5,719 nt of DNA from Actinomycetes bacterium (GTDB taxonomy: Bacteria > Actinomycetota > Actinomycetes > Mycobacteriales > Mycobacteriaceae), in the NCBI GenBank assembly GCA_023388385.1, contig JAEWGK010000156.1:1-5719 (forward strand). The letters run 5' to 3'. The position numbers and the translations under genes are program-made. Below are positions 1 to 5,409 of this stretch, piece after piece. Within the stretch, counting starts at the first letter, position 1. Every line of letters starts with the position of its first letter. Below the pieces are notes generated by a model that saw nothing but the letters and a program-made list of their open reading frames with translations, did no database searches and was not told where the DNA came from.

Positions 1-887
1 CAGCGGTCCCAGCGCCACGGGCCGCCCAGCAGCCCGGCTCCGACGGACTCCAGGCCGCGCCACCACAGCTCGGCCCGCGGTCCGCCGCCGGAGGTCTCCG
101 CGATGCCGCGCGTCGCCAGGCCCAGCCAGATGACCGCCCACACGCCGGTGATGGCCCCGCCCACCAGCCACAGCGGCCGGCCGCGGCGCATCGCCGCCAC
201 CGGCGCCAGGCCGCGCACGTACGCCGCGGCGGCGGTCAGGGCGGCCGCCAACGGCATCACCGCCAGGGACTTCTCGAAGAACCCGACCGCGAGCACCAGG
301 ACCGCCCCCGCCAGCCACAGGGTGCGGGGCGAGCGGGTGCGCGGATCGTCGTCAAGCACCGCGCGGGCCGCGAGCGCCGTCCACGCACCCAGCGCCATGT
401 GCATCGGTAGCGCGTTGACCGCGGCCGACCACCACGTCGACCCCGGCAGCGTCAGCGGTGTGAACGCCGCGAACGCGACCGCCGCCCACGCGGTCCACGT
501 GCGCCCCGCCAGGGCCCGCGCCGCCCGGGCCAGCAGCAGCGTCGCAGCCACCTGGGCAACGAGCATGAGCGCCACCGGAATCCACCACTCCCACGGCGCC
601 AGCCGGTTGACGCCCGCCTGCAGCAGGAAGGCCAGGGGGGCGACGTGGCCGTCGTGCGGAGCCGCCCAGAAGTCCGGCGACCACATCGGGGTGCGGGCCG
701 CGCGGCCGACGATGATGAAGTCGTCCCAATAGAAGGACCGCCCCGCCAGCACCGTCGCGTGCAGCGCGAACTGCACCGCGACGACGGCGAGCGTCAGCGC
801 GCGCCACGTGCGGGGGCGCATCTCGGAGATCCCGGCGACGGCGGCGCGGGGGGCGTCGGAAACCTCTGCGGTGGGGAACGCTGCCAT
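1..887 (-). CDS. Polytopic membrane protein, GT-C-glycosyltransferase-like (N-terminal part; 3' end outside window)
   Basis: Read on the minus strand from the ATG at 887, the frame stays open for 295 codons to the window edge, so the C-terminus is missing. After about 28 polar residues there is a first membrane segment (about 30-48). Next comes FYWDDF (52-57) with an Asp pair, then WSPDF and HDGH (79-81 region) on what is probably an extracytoplasmic loop. Further hydrophobic segments lie at about 102-122, 131-147, 189-205, 208-224 and 239-257, with GSTWW at 149-153 and FFEKSL at 203-208. An acidic pair just after the first membrane helix, plus many helices, is the usual plan of GT-C glycosyltransferases using polyprenyl-phosphate sugars. 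Many actinobacterial proteins with this architecture are annotated only as hypothetical membrane proteins. The enzyme role is therefore inference; the membrane character is directly visible. An in-frame ATG at 821 is an alternative start. I prefer 887 because a TAGTCT box lies 7 nt upstream, which suits a leaderless message. It is transcribed divergently from the thiamine operon. Confidence 0.8.
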   Translation of the reverse strand, partial: MAAFPTAEVSDAPRAAVAGISEMRPRTWRALTLAVVAVQFALHATVLAGRSFYWDDFIIVGRAARTPMWSPDFWAAPHDGHVAPLAFLLQAGVNRLAPWEWWIPVALMLVAQVAATLLLARAARALAGRTWTAWAAVAFAAFTPLTLPGSTWWSAAVNALPMHMALGAWTALAARAVLDDDPRTRSPRTLWLAGAVLVLAVGFFEKSLAVMPLAAALTAAAAYVRGLAPVAAMRRGRPLWLVGGAITGVWAVIWLGLATRGIAETSGGGPRAELWWRGLESVGAGLLGGPWRWDR

Positions 888-894
888 GCCGGTC

Positions 895-900
895 AGACTA
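895..900 (-). promoter_or_regulatory. Candidate -10 box for the leftward membrane-protein gene
   Basis: On the minus strand positions 900 to 895 read TAGTCT, which fits the actinobacterial TANNNT -10 pattern. Seven bases separate it from the ATG at 887, so transcription would begin at or next to the start codon and give a leaderless mRNA. No Shine-Dalgarno sequence is visible before this ATG, which agrees. No convincing -35 hexamer is seen. Confidence 0.4.
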
Positions 901-923
901 CGGGGCGCCCCGGCATCGTGGGG

Positions 924-929
924 TAGCAT
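924..929 (+). promoter_or_regulatory. Candidate -10 box for the TPP-riboswitch/ykoE operon
   Basis: TAGCAT fits TANNNT and is placed so that transcription would start near 936-939, immediately before the 5' strand of the riboswitch. I see no good -35 match 16-18 nt upstream, as is common in high-GC actinobacteria. Support comes mainly from position: a promoter is required between the leftward gene start and the aptamer, and this is the only fitting hexamer I noticed. Confidence 0.5.
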
Positions 930-939
930 TGCCGTACCA

Positions 940-1040
940 GCGCACGGGAGCCCCGAGGAATCGAGGGGCTGAGAGGAGGGCGCGGATCGCCCTCGACCGT
1001 TGAACCTGATCCGGATCATGCCGGCGAAGGGAGTCGGCGC
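940..1040 (+). promoter_or_regulatory. TPP riboswitch (THI element)
   Basis: This RNA element binds thiamine pyrophosphate and normally lowers expression of thiamine synthesis or uptake genes when TPP is abundant. The conserved core is visible: CTGAGA at 969-974, GAACCTGAT at 1002-1010, then the P5 hairpin CCGG-ATCATG-CCGG at 1011-1024 and CGAAGGGA at 1025-1032. By hand I can pair P1 as GCGC 940-943 with GCGC 1037-1040, and P2 as ACGG 944-947 with CCGT 997-1000. P3 spans 951-968 and is capped by a GGAA (GNRA-type) loop. An optional P3a stem pairs GAGGGCG 976-982 perfectly with CGCCCTC 988-994. The next gene is the S component of a thiamine-type transporter, as expected. The outer limits are approximate. 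Confidence 0.96.
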
Positions 1041-1062
1041 CCCGCCCCACCCGGCGGCGGCG
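1038..1062 (+). promoter_or_regulatory. GC-rich hairpin overlapping riboswitch P1 (candidate expression platform)
   Basis: CGCCCCGCC at 1038-1046 can pair with GGCGG 1053-1057 and GGCG 1059-1062, giving nine G-C pairs with C1058 bulged and a six-base loop (1047-1052). Its 5' arm takes over bases 1038-1040 of the proposed P1 3' strand, so the hairpin and a fully closed aptamer exclude each other. No U-run follows it, so a classical intrinsic terminator is not supported. It may instead act as an anti-P1 switch or a weak terminator. Pairing was done by eye; a stem like this can also arise by chance in such GC-rich DNA. Confidence 0.35.
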
Positions 1063-1081
1063 TCCATCGGAGATGCCCCGT

Positions 1082-1109
1082 GCGTGCCCCCGGACACAGG
1101 AGAGCACGC
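1082..1109 (+). promoter_or_regulatory. Hairpin bracketing the ykoE ribosome-binding site
   Basis: GCGTGC at 1082-1087 is perfectly complementary to GCACGC at 1104-1109. The 16-base loop carries the ykoE Shine-Dalgarno AGGAGA (1098-1103), which lies 10 bases before the ATG at 1114. Such a structure could modulate ribosome access downstream of the riboswitch. No strong anti-Shine-Dalgarno sequence pairing with AGGAGA itself was found nearby, so the switching logic is not evident. Confidence 0.35.
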
Positions 1110-1113
1110 CGCA

Positions 1114-1734
1114 ATGAGCACCAGCGGAACCACCGCAACCACCGCCACCCCGTCGCGGGGTTGGCGCATCATCGACATCGTCACCGCCGCCGTCCTCGGC
1201 GTCGCGGTCGGCCTCGTCTTCGTGGTCTGGAACGTCGTCGGCGGCGCGCTGTTCACGTTCCTCGACGGCGTCACCCCGGGCTTCGGCGGCCTGGCCGTCG
1301 GCATCTGGCTGCTGGGCGGCGTGCTCGGTGGCCTCATCATCCGCAAGCCCGGCGCCGCGATCGTCGTGGAGCTCATCGCCGCCTGCGTCTCCGCGGGCCT
1401 GGCCAGCCAGTGGGGCATCTCGACCGTCTACTCGGGCCTGGCGCAGGGCATCGGCGCCGAGCTGATCTTCCTGATCGTCGCCTACCGCCGCTTCGGCCTG
1501 CCGACGGCGATGCTGTCCGGCGCCGCCGCCGGCCTCGGCGCGATCGTCCTCGAGCTGTTCATGTCGGGCAACATCGCCAAGTCGCTGGAGTTCAACGTCA
1601 TCTACGGCGTCTGCGTCGTCCTCTCGGGTGCCGTCCTGGCCGGCGTCGTCGGCCACTACCTGGTTCGCGCGCTGGCCGCCACGGGCGCCCTCGACCGCTT
1701 CGCCGCCGGCCGCGAGCGCCGGCAGCTGGCGTGA
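1114..1734 (+). CDS. ykoE: YkoE, substrate-binding (S) component of a thiamine/HMP ECF transporter
   Basis: This 206-residue integral membrane protein is the substrate-specificity subunit of the energy-coupling-factor importer YkoEDC. YkoEDC was predicted from regulation to take up the thiamine pyrimidine HMP, and later work on Bacillus YkoE supports thiamine binding. About six hydrophobic segments are visible (roughly 22-40, 57-76, 80-97, 108-124, 130-150 and 162-186). Family-like stretches include GLVFVVWN (33-40), GGLIIRKPGA (72-81), SQWGIS (98-103) and GAELIFL (114-120). Length is typical of the family. The ATG at 1114 is chosen because AGGAGA lies 10 bases upstream and because earlier in-frame starts lie inside the riboswitch. 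The gene comes directly after the TPP aptamer and overlaps ykoD by 4 nt, which supports the assignment. Whether thiamine, HMP or both are carried cannot be told from sequence. Confidence 0.95.
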   Translation: MSTSGTTATTATPSRGWRIIDIVTAAVLGVAVGLVFVVWNVVGGALFTFLDGVTPGFGGLAVGIWLLGGVLGGLIIRKPGAAIVVELIAACVSAGLASQWGISTVYSGLAQGIGAELIFLIVAYRRFGLPTAMLSGAAAGLGAIVLELFMSGNIAKSLEFNVIYGVCVVLSGAVLAGVVGHYLVRALAATGALDRFAAGRERRQLA

Positions 1735-3272
1735 CGGACGCCGCGGTCCGGGCCCGCGGCTTCGGCTGGCGCCATGCCGGCCGGGCCAAGCCCGTCCTGG
1801 ACGGCATCGACCTGGAGATCCCCCACGGCCAGAAGGTCCTCCTGCTCGGCGCCTCCGGTGCGGGCAAGTCGACGCTGCTGGCCGCCATCGCCGGCGTCCT
1901 GGGCCACGGCGACGATGGGGACGCCGAAGGCGAACTCCACGTCTTCGGCGGCCCCGCAGACGCCGCCCGCGGCGAGGTCGGCCTGGTGCTACAGGACCCG
2001 GACTCGCAGGTCATCAGCGCCCGCGTCGGCGATGACGTCGCCTTCGGCGCGGAGAACCTGGGCGTCGCCCGCGACGAGATCTGGCGCCGCGTCCGGCGCT
2101 GCCTGGACCTTGTGGGACTGGACGCCGACCTGGACCGCTCCACCGAGCGGCTCTCCGGCGGGCAGAAGCAGCGCCTGGCGCTGGCCGGCGTGCTGGCGAT
2201 GGGCGCCCGCATCATCGCCCTCGACGAGCCGACGGCGAACATCGACCCTGCCGGCGTGGGGGACCTGCGCGACGCCGCCGTCCGCGCGGCGGACGCCACG
2301 GGTGCGACCCTGCTGGTCGTCGAGCACCGCGTCGACGCGTGGGTCGACCACGTCGACCGCATCATCGTCGTCGGCTCCGGCGGCGTCATCGCCGACGGGC
2401 GTCCCCGTGAGGTGCTGGACCGCCACGGCGCGGACCTGGCCTCCGCCGGCGTGTGGGTGCCGGGCCACGCCCCTCAGCTGCCGCCGGCCCGCCCGGTCGA
2501 CCCGTCGGCCCCCGGCGCCGACGTCGCCCTGCGCGGCCGCGGCCTGTCCGTCGGCCACGAGAGTGATGCGCCGGTGCAGACAGGCCTCGGCGTCGATGTG
2601 CCCGCCGGGGCGTCGACGTGCATCGTCGGGCCCAACGGTGCCGGCAAGTCCACGCTGGCCCTGACCCTCGGCGGCCTGCTCGCGCCCATCGCCGGCGTCG
2701 TCGAGGCCTCGGAGTCGGTCCTCGCCGCCGGGCCGGCCCACGGCGCACGCGGCTCCCGCGTCCGCCGCCGTCTTCGCCGTGGGCCGCTGGTGCCGCCGGC
2801 GGCCCCGCACGGCTGGTCGTCCCGGCAGCTCGCCGCCCGCGTCGGCAGCGTCTTCCAGGTCCCCGAGCACCAGTTCGTCTGCTCCAGTGTGAGGGAGGAG
2901 CTGGAGCTCGGCCCCCGACTGCTCGGCCTCGGCGACGACGCCGCTGCCGCCCGCGCCGCGGAGCTCATGGAGCGCCTGCGGCTGGACCACCTGGCCCCGG
3001 CCAACCCGTTCACCCTGTCCGGAGGGGAGAAGCGCCGGCTGTCCGTCGCCACCGTCCTGTCCACCCGCCCGCGGGTGGTGCTGCTGGACGAGCCGACGTT
3101 CGGGCAGGACCGCCGCACCTTCACCGAACTCGCCCACCTGCTGCGGGAGCTGGCGGACGACGGCGCGGCCGTCGCATCCGTCACCCACGACCGGCTGCTG
3201 CGCGCCTCGCTCGGCGACCACGTCGTGGAGCTCGCCGTCCCGCCCCACGCCGCCGAGGAGACCCGCCCATGA
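1731..3272 (+). CDS. ykoD: YkoD, double-ATPase subunit of the ECF transporter
   Basis: This 513-residue protein fuses two ABC ATPase domains and powers YkoE/YkoC. Domain 1 has Walker A GASGAGKST (40-48), the ECF-type Q-loop QDPDSQ (88-93), signature LSGGQKQ (141-147), Walker B IIALDEP (161-167, catalytic Glu166) and switch His199. Domain 2 has Walker A GPNGAGKST (300-308), Q-loop QVPEHQ (376-381), signature LSGGEKR (429-435), Walker B VVLLDEP (449-455, Glu454) and His486. All key residues are present in both halves, so both ATP sites should be competent. A Pro-rich linker lies near 248-262. In domain 2 the Walker A to Q-loop distance is about 28 residues longer than in domain 1 and carries an Arg-rich stretch (340-350). 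The GTG start at 1731 lies within the ykoE stop (GTGA overlap) and lacks a clear Shine-Dalgarno, suggesting translational coupling. The stop overlaps ykoC in ATGA. Confidence 0.95.
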   Translation: MTDAAVRARGFGWRHAGRAKPVLDGIDLEIPHGQKVLLLGASGAGKSTLLAAIAGVLGHGDDGDAEGELHVFGGPADAARGEVGLVLQDPDSQVISARVGDDVAFGAENLGVARDEIWRRVRRCLDLVGLDADLDRSTERLSGGQKQRLALAGVLAMGARIIALDEPTANIDPAGVGDLRDAAVRAADATGATLLVVEHRVDAWVDHVDRIIVVGSGGVIADGRPREVLDRHGADLASAGVWVPGHAPQLPPARPVDPSAPGADVALRGRGLSVGHESDAPVQTGLGVDVPAGASTCIVGPNGAGKSTLALTLGGLLAPIAGVVEASESVLAAGPAHGARGSRVRRRLRRGPLVPPAAPHGWSSRQLAARVGSVFQVPEHQFVCSSVREELELGPRLLGLGDDAAAARAAELMERLRLDHLAPANPFTLSGGEKRRLSVATVLSTRPRVVLLDEPTFGQDRRTFTELAHLLRELADDGAAVASVTHDRLLRASLGDHVVELAVPPHAAEETRP

Positions 3273-4084
3273 CCACCGCCGCCACCGCCGCCGACGCCAC
3301 GGTGCCGTCGGCCCGCCGCGGGGAGACGACGGGCGTGCTCGCCCGCCTCAATCCCGTCAGCCGCGTCCTGGGCCTCATGCTGTGGACGACTCCGCTGGTC
3401 ATCACCATCGACTGGGTCTCCGCCGCCGTGGCGCTGGCGTGCTCGGCGCTCATGGTCCCGCTCAGCGGCATCTCCCCGGGGATGGTCCTGCGCCGGGCTG
3501 TCCCGCTGCTCGTCGCAGCGCCGATCTCTGGGTTGTCGATGGTGCTCTACGGCGCACCGGAGGGCCGCCTCTACGCCAGCTTCCTGCTGGCCCATGTCAC
3601 GGACAACTCGCTGGAGCTGGGCCTGGCCATCTTCCTGCGCGTCCTCGCCGTCGGCCTGCCGGTCATCGTGCTCACCGCCGGCATCGACCCGACGGATCTC
3701 GGCGACGGCCTGGCGCAGGTGCTGCGGCTGCCCGCCCGGTTCGTCCTCGCGACGATGGCCGGCGTCCGCCTGCTCACCCTCTTCATCGACGACTGGCGGG
3801 CCCTCACCCGCGCCCGCCGCGCCCGGGGCCTCGGCGACTCCGGGCGGCTGCGCAGGCTCGCGTCGCAGGTCTTCGCGCTGCTGGTCTTCGCGCTGCGCCG
3901 CGGCGCGAAGCTGTCGACGGCGATGGAGGCCCGCGGTTTCGGAGCCCCCGGCCCCCGCACGTGGGGGCGGATCTCCCGCTTCGGCGCCGGCGACTGGGTG
4001 CTTCTGGCCGTCTGCGCGGGCTTCGCCGCGCTGGCCCTCGGCGTCTCCGCGACGCTCGGCCACTTCCGCTTCCTGGGGATGTGA
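3269..4084 (+). CDS. ykoC: YkoC, transmembrane coupling (T) component of the ECF transporter
   Basis: This 271-residue protein belongs to the CbiQ/EcfT family, the scaffold that links the two ATPase domains to the S component and tips it across the membrane. Hydrophobic segments are visible at about 31-47, 50-67, 78-94, 116-137, 157-173 and 242-262. The cytoplasmic part between the last two carries the two diagnostic Ala-Arg-Gly coupling motifs: ARG at 185-187 (in ARRARG) and ARG at 221-223 (in MEARGFG). Their Arg residues sit in the ATPase grooves in solved ECF structures. The ATG at 3269 is preceded by GAGGAG at 3255-3260 and overlaps the ykoD stop. This is the strongest internal ribosome-binding site of the operon, which would allow extra membrane-subunit synthesis. 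The stop TGA overlaps the GTG start of the downstream kinase. Confidence 0.95.
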   Translation: MTTAATAADATVPSARRGETTGVLARLNPVSRVLGLMLWTTPLVITIDWVSAAVALACSALMVPLSGISPGMVLRRAVPLLVAAPISGLSMVLYGAPEGRLYASFLLAHVTDNSLELGLAIFLRVLAVGLPVIVLTAGIDPTDLGDGLAQVLRLPARFVLATMAGVRLLTLFIDDWRALTRARRARGLGDSGRLRRLASQVFALLVFALRRGAKLSTAMEARGFGAPGPRTWGRISRFGAGDWVLLAVCAGFAALALGVSATLGHFRFLGM

Positions 4085-4587
4085 CGGCGGACGTGATCGT
4101 GCTCATCGACGGCCGCTCCGGTGCCGGGAAGACCACGCTGGCCAGGCGCTGGAGCGCAGCGCTCGGCTGGCCCGTCGTGCACCTGGAGGACGTCTACCCC
4201 GGATGGGACGGGCTCGCCGCGGCGTCGGATGCCGTCGCAACGCAGCTGCTGAACCCTGCGGTCGCCTCCTACCGCCGCTGGGACTGGTGGGCGATGGCGC
4301 CGGCGGAGCGCGTCGCCGTTCCGCTGGGGCGCAGCCTCATCCTCGAGGGCTGCGGCGCGCTGACCTCAGCGAACCTCGCCGCGGCGCGCGCTCTCGGCGA
4401 CGCGTGGGGCGTGTGGGTGGAGCTGGACGCCGCCCGCCGCCACGCCCGCGCCATGGCCCGCGACGCGCACTTCGGCGCCCACTGGCGGATGTGGGCGGAG
4501 CAGGAGGATGCGCACATCGCGGAGCACGACCCCCGCGGGGTGGCCGACTGGGTGCTCGACGGTGCCGCCGACCGTCGCCCCTGGTAG
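4081..4587 (+). CDS. Small P-loop kinase-like NTPase, uridine kinase/nucleotide-kinase superfamily
   Basis: This 168-residue soluble protein opens with a hydrophobic strand and Walker A GRSGAGKT (11-18), as in uridine/cytidylate-kinase-like P-loop phosphotransferases. HLEDVYPGWDGL (34-45) follows, and its Glu-Asp pair is placed like the substrate-binding or catalytic acid of nucleoside kinases. LILEG (86-90) looks like the second core strand (Walker B region), and Arg residues at 119-127 resemble a LID segment that closes over ATP. An aromatic cluster, RWDWWAM (66-72), may form the acceptor pocket. The acceptor substrate is unknown to me. The GTG at 4081 overlaps the ykoC stop (GTGA) and has no separate promoter or good Shine-Dalgarno, so expression should follow the TPP-riboswitch operon. 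That context makes phosphorylation of an imported thiamine-related compound possible, but this is inference. A general nucleoside or metabolite kinase is equally allowed by the motifs. Confidence 0.85.
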   Translation: MTADVIVLIDGRSGAGKTTLARRWSAALGWPVVHLEDVYPGWDGLAAASDAVATQLLNPAVASYRRWDWWAMAPAERVAVPLGRSLILEGCGALTSANLAAARALGDAWGVWVELDAARRHARAMARDAHFGAHWRMWAEQEDAHIAEHDPRGVADWVLDGAADRRPW

Positions 4588-4590
4588 AGT
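4585..4590 (+). promoter_or_regulatory. Candidate -10 box for the L,D-transpeptidase gene
   Basis: TAGAGT fits TANNNT and includes the TAG stop codon of the kinase gene. Transcription would begin near 4597, giving a leader of about 60 bases. No clear -35 element is present at the usual spacing, so the call rests on the -10 match and on the change of function between the neighbouring genes. Confidence 0.35.
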
Positions 4591-4650
4591 CGTCTCCCAC
4601 GTGCGCCCGTGCCTCGCCCCCCGTTGCTCCGCCGACCTTTCCGGGAGACG
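4591..4650 (+). repeat. 8-bp inverted repeat enclosing the L,D-transpeptidase leader and covering its ribosome-binding site
   Basis: CGTCTCCC at 4591-4598 is the exact reverse complement of GGGAGACG at 4643-4650. The right arm contains the Shine-Dalgarno GGGAGA (4643-4648), 9 bases before the ATG at 4658. In a transcript that includes both arms, pairing would hide the ribosome-binding site. A transcript starting near 4597 would lack most of the left arm. There is no U-run, so it does not look like a terminator. With a 44-base loop in GC-rich DNA, chance occurrence is possible. Confidence 0.4.
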
Positions 4651-4657
4651 TCCGTTC

Positions 4658-5398
4658 ATGAACCGCCGAGGGCTCCTCGCCGCCATCGCCATCGCTGCAC
4701 CGCTGCTGTTCGCTCCTGCCGCCGTCGCCGCCCCGGGCGGCGCCGACGTTCTGCCGGGGTCCCTCGGGGACATCGCCGCCCCGGGCGGCCGGGCGCTGCC
4801 CGGGGCCGCCGACGCCGCCGGCGAACAGCCGTGGTTCTCCGCCGCGGTCCCCGTCACCGCCACCCGGGTCGTCGCGGTGGAGTCGACCGGCGGCTCCACG
4901 GCCACGCTGCGGAAATACGAGCGTTCCGGCGCGGGGTGGACCGCGATCGGCACGCCGGTGGACGCGATGGTCGGCAGGAACGGCCTCGGCGGGACCGCCA
5001 GGGAGGGCGATGCCCGGACCCCCGCCGGGGTCTACACGCTCAACTCCGCCTTCGGCCGAGCAGCGGACCCCGGGGCGACCGTGCCCTACGTCCAGGTCGA
5101 CGACGACGACTGGTGGGTCGGCGACTCCGCCAGCCCGCTGTACAACACCCACCAGGAATGCGCCCCCGGCACGTGCCCGTTCGACGAGTCCCGCTCGGAG
5201 CACCTCGCCTCCTACGATGTCTACGACTACGCCCTGGTCATGGGCGTCAATCCGGCGCGCCGCCCCTACGGCGGTTCCGCTTTCTTCCTGCACGAGTCCA
5301 ACGGGGCGCCGACCCTCGGCTGCGTCGCGGTGCCGACGGACGTCGTCCGGGATCTGGTGACGTGGGCCAACTCCACCACCTACATCGCACTGCGGTAG
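4658..5398 (+). CDS. Secreted YkuD-family L,D-transpeptidase
   Basis: This 246-residue exported protein probably forms or edits peptidoglycan cross-links (3-3 type) outside the membrane, or trims peptide stems. A signal peptide is clear: NRRG, a hydrophobic core to about residue 20, and a likely cleavage site AVA|AP after residue 24. No lipobox Cys is present. A Pro/Gly/Ala-rich linker follows (25-57). The catalytic domain includes TPAGVYTL (121-128), YNTH (162-165), SEHL (180-183), YDYALVMG (189-196), FFLHES (209-214) and TLGCVAVP (219-226). Cys222 is the expected nucleophile and His212 the expected partner. The GCVA form, rather than the classical SHGC(I/V)R, matches the YkuD subgroup often labelled ErfK/YbiS-like or COG3786. 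Two more Cys (168 and 173) lie close together and could form a disulfide. The ATG at 4658 is favoured by GGGAGA 9 bases upstream and by the signal peptide starting there. The physiological substrate is not proven. Confidence 0.9.
   Translation: MNRRGLLAAIAIAAPLLFAPAAVAAPGGADVLPGSLGDIAAPGGRALPGAADAAGEQPWFSAAVPVTATRVVAVESTGGSTATLRKYERSGAGWTAIGTPVDAMVGRNGLGGTAREGDARTPAGVYTLNSAFGRAADPGATVPYVQVDDDDWWVGDSASPLYNTHQECAPGTCPFDESRSEHLASYDVYDYALVMGVNPARRPYGGSAFFLHESNGAPTLGCVAVPTDVVRDLVTWANSTTYIALR
4727..4789 (+). repeat. In-frame 15-bp direct repeat in the L,D-transpeptidase linker
   Basis: GCCGCCCCGGGCGGC occurs at 4727-4741 and again at 4775-4789, exactly 48 bases apart and so in the same reading frame. 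It encodes AAPGG at residues 24-28 and 40-44, each followed a few residues later by LPG. The result is a duplicated low-complexity spacer between the signal peptide and the enzyme domain. Slippage or recombination could change linker length by 16 residues without a frameshift. Confidence 0.7.
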
Positions 5399-5409
5399 CC
5401 GCCGGGGCC

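Noticed and set aside
103..732. Plus-strand frame of 209 codons at the left of the window
   Set aside because: The opposite strand carries a continuous frame with clear membrane helices and conserved-looking WDDF, HDGH and EKSL features. The plus frame is Ala/Ser/Arg/His-rich noise.
1000..1113. Upstream in-frame starts for ykoE (TTG at 1000, ATG at 1019)
   Set aside because: Both are inside the riboswitch aptamer and lack a Shine-Dalgarno; 1114 has one and begins a typical YkoE N-terminus.
898..1656. Minus-strand frame of 252 codons across ykoE and the riboswitch
   Set aside because: It runs through the TPP aptamer and opposite ykoE; the product is Asp/Ala/Gly/Arg-rich without family features.
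1989..3248. Minus-strand frame of 419 codons opposite ykoD
   Set aside because: It lies entirely antisense to the double ATPase, has no recognisable motif, and its Asp/Gly/Arg/Gln-rich content mirrors codon bias of the real gene.
2474..4063. Long minus-strand frame (529 codons) opposite ykoD and ykoC
   Set aside because: Its translation is low-complexity Arg/Ala/Gly/Ser/Asp-rich text without domains, and it lies opposite well-recognised genes. In very GC-rich DNA antisense frames stay open by composition alone.
4337..5293. Minus-strand frame of 318 codons opposite the kinase and L,D-transpeptidase
   Set aside because: It is antisense to two supported genes and compositionally biased, with no motif or plausible ribosome-binding site.
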